A stretch of DNA of 64,000 bases from positions 620,001 to 684,000 of the forward strand of contig BDSI01000009.1 in NCBI GenBank assembly GCA_003117195.1, in the 5' to 3' direction. Shown one piece after another: positions 12,505 through 24,100 of the stretch. Position 1 is the stretch's first letter; each line of letters starts with the position of its first letter. The notes under the pieces were generated by a model. That model did not search any database. It worked only from the letters and a program-made list of their open reading frames with translations, and had not been told where the DNA came from. The stretch comes from Eudorina sp. 2006-703-Eu-15. Lineage: Eukaryota > Chlorophyta > Chlorophyceae > Chlamydomonadales > Volvocaceae. The position numbers and the translations under genes were made by a program.

Positions 12505-13544
12505 AGGCCCGGGCCCTCCTCTCGGATTGTGCCCTTGGCTGCGCGCCTCTGATTTCTGATCCTTGAGGGTAAGGCGTGAGGAGGACGCGCGTCTGGTCCC
12601 GTTGGTGTTGTTGTTGTTGTTGTTGTGTGGCGCCCGGGCCCCCCTCGTCGTCCCCCTCTGTGCACCCACCCACCGGGGTGCGTCCCCGCCCCCCGCGCAG
12701 ATGCGGGCCAAGCTGCTGCTGCTGTTGTCGTACTTGGTGTCCCTGGGCTCCATCGCGGGGGCGGTGGTGCTGCTGGTGCGGGGCTACCAGGGCGGCAAGG
12801 ACATGTGGGTGGGCGCGGTGAGTGCGGCAACCTGCCGGGGCGGGGCGGCGGGCGGGACGGGGGAGCGGGCGGGGGCGCGGAAGGGGACATCGGGGAGCGG
12901 GTGCCATCCGCCATGGGGTTTCGGAGCCACGCATTGGGAAGCAGGCACGGCGAGACAGGGCCGCTGCCTGCTGCCGCAGGATTTTGGGCTGCCGTCCTGC
13001 CGGTTGGTTGCGCGGGAAGGGGCACCGGGGCTGGCTCATGGCCCCCGTTGGAACGCACAAGTGGCGTGTCCCTGCGTTCAATCGTTTGTTCGAAGGGTGG
13101 CACTGCCGTTCGGGGCTCATCCGGCCCTGCCCCGGCGCCCCGCCCGATACGAGGCTGCGGACGGTCATCTGCCATGCAACCGGCTGCCAGCCAGCCGCCC
13201 AGCAGGGGCCTGCCCCCAGCAGGAACGGTATCCAGGCCGGTATCCGGACGGCCAGGCCAGGCCAGGCCAACGTCCGCGGGTGCTGGGAAGGGAACAGGAG
13301 CCGGAACAGGAGTCGGGGAAGCTCCCCTGGAGCGCTTCCCTGTCCCCCCTCCCACGCCGCTCCCGTTCCCTGGCGACCACCCTCCTCCAGTCCTCCTCCC
13401 TACGCACGGGCTCCCCCCCCACCCCCTCCCCCTTCCCCCTTGCAGAGCGGCGTCCTGCAATGTTGCCTGGTGCTGCTGTCCGGCATGCTCTGCTGGTTCT
13501 TCCACGCGGGGGAGGAGGCGCCGCTGGGGTACGGGTACTTGTGA
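11617..13544 (+). CDS. TMEM50: TMEM50 family four-helix membrane protein
   Basis: Four exons, 11617-11717, 12142-12304, 12701-12817 and 13446-13544, join in frame to 159 aa, close to the 157 aa of animal TMEM50A. Hydrophobic segments are near residues 20-42 (with the IAWWIWGD turn across intron 1), 52-72 (GVVATAAVVLMN), 90-112 (AKLLLLLSYLVSLGS) and 128-145. The post-helix-2 signature N-x-V-S-x-x-x-V-R matches the family. TMEM50 proteins are small endomembrane proteins; in animals they associate with secretory-pathway cargo, and a precise function is not established. The start follows a short GC-moderate leader and gives the expected MGCFPDGLVDW amino terminus. It is divergent from the NACHT gene. 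Intron 1 has CA-rich sequence and intron 2 a GTGAGG-repeat start. Confidence 0.93.
12482..12504. repeat. (CA)n microsatellite
   Basis: About eleven CA dinucleotides in intron 2 of TMEM50. Confidence 0.9.
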
Positions 13545-14054
13545 CCCGTGGGTCCGCGGGTCGGTGGGTCGGTCAAATAGTAGCCTTTCAGACACCTTCC
13601 CGCGGGTGGGCGCAAGGGCCTTCCCGGGTCGTGCCGGGGCACATCCTGACGAGTGCCCCTTGGGATGTTGGGATGGATGCCTCCTTGCTCTGATCGATGG
13701 GGTAGCTGCGCAGCTGCGGTCCTAGGGGGACGGGCTGGAGCCGCTGCACTCATCCGTTCCGTTTCCTTTGTGGGGACGCGGACGGGCCGCAGATGGAGGA
13801 ACGGGCTGGGGCCGCTACGCCCCTAGGAGTATCCCTGGGGGCCTGCTGAGGTGTAGCTGCGACTGTGGAAGGGGGGAGGCGGCGAAGCTGTCTGCCCGGC
13901 CGGCAGAGGGGGCCCAGGGCCGAGGCCGGCTTGCTGTCGTGGACTGTGCTGCTGCAGCGGCAAGAGCCTCCGCGCGGACGGCACCGAGAGACCTCTGGGT
14001 TGTGTACCGTATGTGAGTGTGTGTGTGCACGGGCGGGTGGGTGGGTGGGGTTGG

Positions 14055-14105
14055 GGTTAATTTGAAAAAAGAAATAAACCCGAAGAACGAACCCGGGCAC
14101 ACCCA
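14055..14105 (-). repeat. module B copy outside known genes
   Basis: Nearly identical to the copy at 2576-2624, same strand sense, in the TMEM50/AMT1 intergenic region. Either a relic or a hint of an unrecognised minus-strand intron. Confidence 0.85.
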
Positions 14106-15872
14106 CCATAACGCAGTATACTTACGTGGTGCGGTACCTGCATAGCAATGGAAATACAGAGACCGCGCGCGGGCGCGTGGCGGCGTGGGGCTGGGGGGGT
14201 GCGCTCCCACTGTCAGGACGGTGGCACGTGGGGCAATGCAGTTGCCGACTGCCCGGTTGGCGGTTACCAGTTGCCAGTTGACGGGTGTCAGGCCAAGTCA
14301 GTCAAGTCCAGAAGGAATCAGGGACCGGAGGCAGCGCGAAAAGACCGGAGCTGCCTGTCTCGTGTCTGGGTTTGTGTGTGGGGTGTATAACCCCGCCCGG
14401 CTCATAGAACGAGTTTCTGTTACCGGGGATAAATCCTGGTTGCGAAATAACGACCCGCACGTAAAAATTGATGACGGCGCAGGTGTTGTACAGAGAGGGG
14501 CTGTGTATCACACACAAACGGGGCTGTCACCGATGACCCGCGGGGTCCGCTGTAACATCCTAATAATAATAACAAACGCGGCGGCCCTGGCGCCGGGCAG
14601 ACGTGACAAGCGGCAATGTATGCCGGCGGGGGATGGGGGCGGGTTGACCGTTGGAGGTTGACGGAAGGGGGCAACGGCGGCGGCGGCGGCGGCAGCGGGG
14701 AGAGATTTGCTCGCCCTAGGGACTCGGCGGTGGGGAGGTCGGCGGACTGCGACCTGGGTGCTGACGTTGACACGGACGGTGGGAACGGCGCTTCCGTGAT
14801 GCATGTGTGTGTGTGTGCGGGGGGGGGCTGCTGGGAAGCTGGATGGACTGACGATGCGTCAAGTTCGGGTCGTTTGTTCAACGAGGACTGAGCCGCGAGT
14901 GTTGTTTTGGCGTGTGACGTGTCGCATATGAGTCACACACACACATAGGAGCTGACACGCGGTCTCAGGCCGTGGCACGGCCAGTTCAACCTACTTGGCA
15001 ACCGGAAATGGCTGGCCGCACCAATACGCATCCCGGCGTAGGTCACGGGATCGCCTCAGCACTTAGGCCCAGCGCAGTGGAAGGCTGGAACGCAGGCGCT
15101 AAGGCACCTGGGGAACGCCGGATGCGAAGGCAGGGCTCAGTAAGGACCGCCGGTGCGAACAGGGGCGGTCCGGAAAGACGCATGGCGGGCAACATGGGAT
15201 GAACCGTGGTTGCAACACATTTCGAATTTCGGCTAACAAAGCGGCGGCGGGTGGCGGCGGCGGGGCGGCGCGTGTCTGGGCGCGAACCGGGAGGGCGACA
15301 ACAGCAGCGGTGTACAGCAGGCTGCATAGACTCACTTGACTCACGGACAGGGAGGACAACGATTGGGGCACAGGGGACAACGATTCGAGCAAAGGGGAAT
15401 ACGCGGACGCAATGATCCCCGTTGATGGCTCATGGCGCATGGCTGATGGCGTGGTGGTTGCGTTGGGAGGAGCACCCGAAGCATCCGCAGAGGGAGCTGG
15501 CGGCGGATGGCGGATGGGGTTGCTTGTCCTGCTTGCTGGTGGGTCGGAGGCGCCTGCGCTGCCTGCGTTGCGCGGATGCTGCTGTGGCGCCGCGCCGCGA
15601 CTTGACCAGCGGGAGCCGCTGCCTGCTGGCCGAGTCCGTCAGTCGGTCAGTCGGTGAGGGTCCTGGTGGACGGCCCCCCCCCGGCCATCCCGACGTGCTG
15701 ACGAACCGAGCGCGTCGTCAGTCCGTCCACCCGAGCGCGACCAAACTTCCTCCGTTTTCCGCCCAACCAACTCCTCTGCCCGGCCCCCTGTCAGGCGCTG
15801 CCAGCCTGCCACCACTGCGATTCGTTGCTGGTCCACGTGACTGCGCTCCAGGGGCTGACGGGTACCTTCTAC

Positions 15873-15960
15873 CTTGAATGAATGAATGAATAAACGTTAC
15901 AGCGGACCCCAAAGGGATCAACGGTGCATACCAGGGCAAGCCCCAACCAGGGCAGGCTCG
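15873..15960 (+). repeat. TGAA-tailed dispersed repeat, copy 1
   Basis: (TGAA)n joined to AACGTTACAGCGGACCCC, AAAGGGATCAACG and further similarity. It matches 25622-25720. The tetranucleotide end resembles the tail of a non-LTR retroelement or SINE (inference). Confidence 0.7.
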
Positions 15961-16584
15961 CGGATCGCCAGTAAACGTTGGCCAGTAAATCGGAAAGCTC
16001 CGTTCCGCTCGCTGCTTTGGGCCTTACATGGGTCGTTGGTCTCACCGAGGGAACCTGGACCCGATGTTACGCAACACGCCGTCACGCGCACTCGCACGTG
16101 TACATGGAGTGGAGCCAGGTGGCCGGCGCGGTGGTTTCGGAGCTGGGCTGGGTAGCGAGCGGGCTCGAGCGTCCTGTATGTGGCGTAGCGTACATACACG
16201 TCTACAGCAAGCACGGCCACAAAAAGGACCCGTCACTGCCCGCCAGCTGCCCGCCAGCTGCCGCCCGCCTCTCCCTGCGCTGCCCTGAGCCGCCGTACAT
16301 TCATTCACGTTCGATTGAAGAGGCGCAGCAGACCAGCTCATGAAGTTGCGGTTTCCGTCTTCCCGAGGGGCTCCCGGGTCCCGGCCCCATCCAGCTCTTA
16401 CAAGGGTACATGTGCCTCAGAGCGCTACGTGCGGGTCTCTGGCCCCTACACGCGCTACGTTTCCCTTCGCAATGGCAGTGTGGCGAGCAGGCCTTGGATG
16501 AGAGGGGGAAGTTTGCCTCCACGTTACTCGTCCAGGTCAAGAGGGCGCGTGCTTAGGGGATGTGCTGTCTATATACAGATTTGC

Positions 16585-16665
16585 AGATCTTAGGTTAGCA
16601 CATTGGGGCCCTGCATTACCATGCCATGGTAAGGTCGGGAGTTCGATTCATGCCGGGAGGTGTTA
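16585..16665 (+). repeat. tRNA-like block, possible SINE head
   Basis: GGTTAGCACATTGG resembles a Pol III A box, and GAGTTCGATTCATG, about 45 nt later, a B box. The T-arm stem pairs poorly and no acceptor stem closes, so this is not a functional tRNA gene; a tRNA-derived SINE remnant is possible. Confidence 0.25.
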
Positions 16666-18865
16666 CGCCCTCCTGTCACTCGAGTGGGGGCTGATAGTTG
16701 GAAGCATCGTATGATTGTATCGGTTCAGTGTGTCCGCGTCGATGGCGTGTCCGCTCTGAGCCTACAGTCGGCAACGGCCCTTCTCTGACGAGGGGTGGTC
16801 GTGGTTGATGATTCCCCCGGGACCGCGTGAGGCAGTCACCTGAGCAGCGAACACGGGGAGCTGCGGGCGGCAGACGGATCGTGTGCCTGAGTGGGCGGCT
16901 GGGCCACCCGATATGTCCGCTGCGGTGCGACCAGCAATTTTGGCATGTGATTTCTTTCCTTGTGATATGCAGTGTCAACTCGTCCGGCCGACAATGGCAA
17001 TGCTGACACCCTTCCAACGCTAAACATGGAAATCATATTTGAAGGCGGTGGGAGAGCGAGGCACCAGGTGGCACTTTGACTTTCACGAGGTCAGCCGTCC
17101 CGAAGCCACCTGCAACAGAGGGCCGTCCCCTCTTGGCTCCTACAACTTGCACGGGATGGGCAACAGAGGGAACCGAGATGGAGCGATTCCGAGCCATGCG
17201 CCGTTGCGCCCCGGTGCCCATCCCCATCGGGGACGGAGCGTGTAGCATCGCACAACCACCATGTGTTAGGAAGCGATCGTTACAAGGGGGACCAGCAATT
17301 AAGCTGCCACCATGTGTCAGCCGCCACTGGGACGACAGCAGCCTTCGCCACGATGCGATGCATGCAGGGCTATGCACGCCGCCCGCCAGGAGAACATGTG
17401 ACTGGAAGACGCATCACATATGTATCGTACATGTCTAGGTGGTTGGTGTTAAGAGATGTCACACACTGTACGGCTCTCACCCATGAATGGAGTGCCAAGT
17501 TAAGCACACCCTCTTGTGCATCTAGAGACGTACTCATTGGCAGCTCTTCACTCACCGACAAACAGTCGTACGCAACCGCCAACCCGCGCATAGCGAACGA
17601 ACGAGGTGATCCGCATCCGCAGCAGCTCAAACAACATTAATGGTGGTACGGTAGCTTGCTTGGTACCGCAGGTACGGCAGGTACCGTATCACCAACAGAA
17701 TGATAAAACATCACGCGGAAGGCAGTCTCCCAGGGTCTCCCTCGCACAAGCCCCTCAAGGCCCCGCAGAACGCGACACGGCCAGCACACTGCTGATCACG
17801 CTTCTCCAACAAATATCCTCTAGACTGCGGCGAACCGCGCAATCGCACCCGCCGGGGCGAGCTCGCTCAATCAGCACGCCCGCACGGACTCCCGGCTGAG
17901 GCAAGAGAGATGTGGCATCAAAGTCGACTGTGGAGGTGTCTGCCATGCCATCTACTCCGCACCACCACAGCCGCCGACCAGAGGTATGCAGAAGAGCACT
18001 CGGCGCCGCGCCCGTGGCGTGCGGAGGGCAATGCGGTACAAAATGTACAATACGGCAAAGAGCATGTGGCAAAGAGCCGAAGCAACCTTGCTTGCGAGTC
18101 AACGCGCGCCGTCGCGGGGGTGTTCGTTCAGAGGCAACCAGGCGCTGCCTCCCCCTCCCCTGCGGCACCCCCGCGCGTCCAGCCATGGGGAACGACCGCA
18201 CCGGCGATCGCCACATCGGCATTGACATCGGCATTGACTACAGAAAAAGCTATCACGGCCGAACCCCATATCGTCACTCGACCGTTCTCGCACCACCGCA
18301 CATGCAAGGCGAGCACCCGCCGCACCCACCCACCCACCGTATGTATCAGCCGTACATACGGTACACAGTTGTATGAGATACGGACGGGTACAGGATGGCA
18401 GTCAACCAGGCAGGGCCCTCCCTCTCCAGCTCGCCCCCCGACTCGTGACAGCGACATCCGACATGTACCTAGGTGTGTGCACATGTACATGTGCGTGTGT
18501 GTACGTACGTGCGTGCGTCGGTGCCGTACAAATAAATAACTTCCCCTCCATGCGCACCCCGCTCGTCCCCCTACGTTCGTGTATCCCCCCTCGTGGACCT
18601 CCGGACGGGAGGTGTCCCGGGTCGCACCCGCCTGCCCCTCCGCGCAGCCACCAGTCGGGGAGTCTCCTCTCCCACAGGCCAGCGCCTGCGACCTCTCTCA
18701 CATCTCTCACATCTCGGTCATCCGCGCTTCACGACGCGCGACAGCCGTCTGGGGCACCCAGCCCAGTTCCATCGCTGGGCGATGAGCGGAAGCGCTCGAT
18801 CGCAGCTCCTAACAAGTATGAACCCAACACTTACACGCACCCACACCCTCACACACACGCAAACC

Positions 18866-18925
18866 GCGGCTCAGTTCTCGCGGCTGAGTTCTCGCGGCTC
18901 AGTTATTTTTTACACACGCAAACCC
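18866..18925 (+). repeat. module C cluster
   Basis: TTCTCGCGGCTCAGT-type blocks followed by TTTTTTACACACGCAAAC. The same signature is at 39091-39134, 49888-49927 and, inverted, 50944-50985. Confidence 0.6.
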
Positions 18926-19265
18926 CCGCCGAGTCCCCTGGGAGTTGAGGCAGCGACACCGACCAGATCCCCGAATCCCTACGTGCCTACAAACCTACCT
19001 ACCTACCTACCTACGTTCGAACAGCTGCATGTCCCCCCGCCACTCAACGAGCCTCTCCAAGCGCACCCCTCGTTGGCGATCGCAACACTTGGCAAGAGGC
19101 CCCAGCCACCATCACCGCCGTATGTACACCAACACCGTCATCACCGCCGTATCATCACCGCCGTCCTGTCATCATCACCACCGTCACCACCATATTCGCC
19201 CTCCGCCCTCCGCGCCCCCCTGGCGCACGAATACGTACTCGTACTGTACAAACATACATACATCC

Positions 19266-19292
19266 GGCTGCTGCTGCTGCGGCTGCGGCTGC

Positions 19293-19337
<45 letters not shown>

Positions 19338-19347
19338 GGCTGCTGCA
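19266..19347. repeat. CTG/CGG trinucleotide repeat
   Basis: A run of CTG with interspersed CGG, over 20 triplets. It sits in the convergent intergenic region; its leucine or alanine frames are not taken as coding. Confidence 0.9.
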
Positions 19348-20132
19348 CGTGGCGTGTTATCAGTAAGCTGAGCCACGTGTGTTTAATGAGAAGCCCACCC
19401 AGAACTGCCCAGGCCTACCTGTGTGTGTATGTTCTTGTGTGTGTTTGTCGGTGGCACCACAGCAATGTGTGTGTCCCCATGACGTGTGTGTCCGCCTGTC
19501 CCGCCGCCTCCGCTTCCCCGCCCCGCGGCACCACACTCAGTCCCCACACCCCCCCCCCCACACACACAGACACAGACACACACACACACAGAGTACATAA
19601 ACAGCGCTCTAACGACACCGCCGCCTTCTATTCCTGATACGGGTCGGGCAATGGGTATATTATATACGCATACGGGCAAACTAGTGGGCGGCGCTCGGCC
19701 CCTCGCATGTCACGCACTCTTTTTCTGCCTGCTTAAATGCTCTTAAATAACACACACGCAGAGCACATCCGGGATCGGGCGGGCGGGCGGGTTGCAATTC
19801 TAAACACAGCGCACATCCGATGGTCAGTGATCACTACCGCTCACGTGCGCGCGCCGGCCATCCTGCGAGTTCCAGCATCCCGCCCACGTAGCACCCCGAA
19901 CGAACCCAACGACACCAGGGGAGGGGGCCGTGCGAGCGAAGACCCCCCCGCTAGCGGTGCCCATGCATGCGGGGTAAGGGGCTCCAGGGAGGCTCTGCCG
20001 CCGCCCCGTACCGTCGGGCCGGGCCCTGCAGGGTCCCTGTAGCACCCACGGCCCCAGCCCGCCCGCGGGGGCGGGGCGGGGCAGGCGGGGCGGCGAGGTG
20101 GGGAGACGCTCCATTCGGCGGCGGTGTCTTCC

Positions 20133-21105
20133 TCAGGGCGCCAGGCTCTTCTCGATGTTCACGTAGCCATCACCGTTACCGTTGCCGTTACCGTTGACGG
20201 AGCAGTCGCGGCTGTCGACCACGCCGCAGCCGTTTCCGTTGCCATTGCCATTGCCGACGCCGCCTACGCGAGGGTGGGCATGTACTGAAGAGAAGGCGGG
20301 GAGGGAGGCATGCGGCGTTTGGGACGCGGGGGAAATGGGGATCACGGACGTCTACAGGAAGGAGCGGAGTGAGGTGGTTCAGGGGTGTTCTGGGCGAGCA
20401 GGAAACACGACAGACGGGGACAGGGGAGCGGACGGACCCAGCGGGATACTGGTTTGACAGCTCCCCTCCCCCCGTTTTGGGTTTATTTCTTTTTTCAATT
20501 TATCCCCCCGTTTTGACTGTCCCTGTCCCGCTCCCTTCCCTTTGCCTCATTCTCCGCCTTATCCTTCGCCTTGCCCTCCACCTTCGCTCCTATTCCCTTC
20601 TTTCCGCGCTCCTCCTCCTTGCCCTCCACCTTCGCTCCTATTCCCTTCTTTCCGCGCTCCTCCTCCTCCTCCTCCTCCTCGCTCCCCCCTTCACCCTCCT
20701 CCTCTTCCCTCCTCCAGTCCTCCTCCTCCCCCCCCATCCCCCTCCTCCCCCTTCTCCTCCTCCCCTTCCTCACCGTAGCCACTGGTGCTCTTGGTCTTGT
20801 TGGTCACGTCCAGACCCACCAGCTCCGCTTCCACACTCACACGCAACATCTTGGCCTGGAGGCGGCAGCAGGCCAAGGGGCACCAGCAAGAAGGGCATAA
20901 GAAGAGGGGGAGGAGTCAGTTCGTCGGGTGGCCTGTGGCAAAAGGGGTTGCAACGGGGAGCGGGGACGGGGCTGCGGCCATCAAGAGGTGGTACGTGCTA
21001 GGACCTAAGATGCTGTCTTGGAGGCGTAGCTCGGTGGGTGACTTGCGATGTGCGATGTGGGGTGAGGAAGGCGCGTTTCGTTGTCCATCGTGTATTTTAG
21101 ATCAA

Positions 21106-21146
<41 letters not shown>

Positions 21147-24100
21147 CCCCGAAGTAGGCAAGTGGTCCCGCGCTTGGAGATCCCCTGCACGATCACGGCC
21201 GCACAAGGCCCTGCCCCGCCGATGGTCCGAGTTCGAATGGCGACGCGTGACGGAAGCACAACCGGGGCGCAGGACAGAGATACGGCAGCGGGCCGATATG
21301 CACCCATCGGCATCCCTCCACGGCGCACCCGGCCCCTCCTCCCTCTCCTCCCGTCCTTCCCTCCCACCCCCAGGGGCGCAGTGGGGGGGACCGCACACCT
21401 TGTTGAGGATGTAGAAGAAGATGCCCATCATGACACAAGACCAGCCGATGATGGCCAGGATCTGCGGCGCGCGGGCGCGCGGGCGGGCGGGCGGGCGGGC
21501 ATTGCCATCCCGACACCTCGGTGAAGAGCAGACGTCTCGGCGGGAAGGCAGGGTGGCAACGCCCGGAGAAGGAGGAGGCCGTCCTGGTCACGCCATTCCT
21601 AGGGTGGCATACGTCACACGTCGCTTGGGCCTGCACACGAGCCCGCTCCAGCGCCCAAGCATTCAACCGACATCTCCGGGCCGGGGAGCGCCCAAAGGTC
21701 CTCCACCGGAGGAGTGAATCCAACCACCAGTCCACATCGCATCGCACAGCACAGCACGAGCGGAGCGGAGCACAGCACGAGCGGGGCGCAGCATAGCACA
21801 GGTCAAGACAGCACAGCGCTCAGCCATGCCCCTTCCGCGCCCCTCCCGCCGCACCTCGACGAACTGGGCCAGCAGGACCTGGCCGTGGCCGCCGTAAAAG
21901 ATGCCGTACCTGCATGCCGTACCGCAGCGGCATGCGCGTGGCCATCAGTAGGGGGCGAGGGTGATCGGAAACCAAAAGCGCGGGAGGCATGACAAATTTT
22001 GGAGGCGGCCTTAGGTTCGCGTTTGTAAACACAGCGCCTGTACAGCCCCGGGTGGCGGCCCCCTCAGGTCAATATGAAGACGGCGGCTCCCCCCTCTCCC
22101 CTCTCCCCTCCCCCCTCTTCCCTCCCCCCTCTCCCGGGCCCTGTGCGCAAAGAAATGCGTACCGCCTGCCCTCCTTGGCGTTGACGCCCCATGCCGTACT
22201 GCCGTACACCTCCTCGACGTAGTCGGGCCTGGCCAGCAGCCCTGGGAACAGCACTCCAAAGATGCCAACTCCGCCGTGAAGTGCAAACGCACTGACCGGG
22301 TCGTCGATCTGGGCGGACACGCACATACGCACACACACACAGACCCGCGGGACCCACGGTAGCATCATTACTAATGCACATACACGTACACATACACGTA
22401 CACAAGGCCCAACACGGATAGAGCCTAAAGCTGCGGTGGACGCGTCGTCCCACCCGGCCGATGCGGGGGCTACGCAGTGAAGAGCCCTGGGAGGCGTTGC
22501 GGCCGCCCTGCTGCTGGGGGGACCTCAAGAGAACGCACCTTCCCGCCGAACGAGGTGGCGGAGGTGGCGGCGGCGTCCCAGCGCAAACCCCAGCCAGTAG
22601 TACCGCAGCCCGGGACGAGACCCCCACATCGCCCCGACACGACAGACGACACCCTCATGGACATCATACCGTATGCATGGGGGGGAGGGAAACCCCACAT
22701 CAGCTGGTGTGGAACCGGTGGGTGACGAAACAAACCCACATCCGCCGCTGACGACTCGAAGACCCCCACCGCCCCGCCCCGCTACTGCGCCCCGCTACTG
22801 CGCCCCGCGACTGCGCCCCGCGACTGCGCGCGGGCCCCCCGCCACCCACCCTCAGGGTGTAGAGCGTCCAGTGGTCGAACACACAGAAGATGACGGGGGC
22901 GATGAGGCCGCAGATGATGGCCGCCCAGGGCTCGATGACGGAGCAGGCGCTGGTGACCGCCACCAGCCCCGCCAGCACCCCGTTGCACACCGCCACCGTG
23001 TCCCAGGTGCGGCTCACCAGGTACCGGTACAGCAGCATGCCCAGGCCGCCCGCGCCGCCCGCCAGCGCGGTGCACACGGCCACACGGGACACGATCTGGG
23101 CGGCGGGGGGCGTCGCGATCACCAGGTTGGAGCCCTGGGGTGGGGGGGAGGGGGGAGGGAGGGAGGGGAGGGCAGGAGAGGGCAGGAGAGGGGGGGAGGG
23201 GGGTACAGGACATTGGGGTGGAAGAGGCGGGAGGGGGGGAAGCGTTGGGTGAGCCCGGGTGTGAGGTGAGCGAGACTGACATGTGGGAGTGTATGGTGAG
23301 GAAGCTCTGGCTGTAGCCGATGACTTGTGGAGTTCGCCGTAACATCCTTAATAATGCGGGAGGTGCGTGGAGCCGTACAGCGCTCTTCGTCGGGTGATAG
23401 AGGGTGGTACGGTGCCGTATGTTCGGGACGCCGAGATGGGTCCCCTCCTCCCAGATACTAGCGAGGTGGCAGCACGAGGTGGGCGAGGTGCAGAACACCC
23501 GGGGGCCGCGAATGCCACCCGCTGCGAAGACGAAGGGACGCCGAGCGATGACGAGTAGGTACAGGAAACATCCTGCAGTGGCAGTGCCGCCTACAGCCGC
23601 AGCAGCACCTACGCTCCTCTTCCCCGGCTGGTCTCGGAGCCTCACCGGGTTGAAGCCAAACCATCCGAACCTGCGGCCGCAGTCATCCCAAGGGCAGCGG
23701 CAGGGGCCAGATTTTTTTAGCGGCACGATGGTGGGGTGGGGTGAGGTGAGGGGCAAATCATCCCCACCCACCCCTTGCGAGGACACCTGCTGACCCATGA
23801 GGAAACCACTCGTGACCGGGTACACCCTTCCCCTGTGCAGAGATCAGCGAAGCGCCATTCGCCGGACGCTGTCCACCGGCCCCCGGCATCCCACCACCCC
23901 ATCTATCCGACAGATTGCCTCAATCTCGCCCTCCCTACGGTAATCTCCACTCTCTGTCCCCGCCCGCCCACTACCCACTACCCACTCCCCGCCACCCGCT
24001 ACCCACCACAGCAGGAAGGTGCCCATCACCACCAGGGTGGCCGAGTGGCCCTTCATCTCGTTGACGGTGCCGTCGGCGGCGAAGCGGCCCACCCGCGGCC

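Larger units (their letters stand above)
13545..20132. other. 6.6-kb convergent intergenic region, repeat-rich, no gene supported
   Basis: Between the 3' ends of TMEM50 and AMT1. It contains a module-B copy (14055-14105), a GTAACATCC repeat (14531-14580), a TGAA-tailed repeat (15873-15960), a tRNA-like block (16585-16665), module-C copies (18866-18925), and CTG, CA and GTAC-rich tracts. Open frames here are short or low complexity; I found no exon chain. Part will be 3' untranslated sequence. Confidence 0.5.

Noticed and set aside
16585..16665. Functional tRNA gene
   Set aside because: T-arm and acceptor stems do not pair; kept only as a tRNA-like repeat.
19155..19376. Poly-alanine/poly-leucine mini protein
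   Set aside because: Translation of the CTG repeat, with no start context or neighbouring exons.
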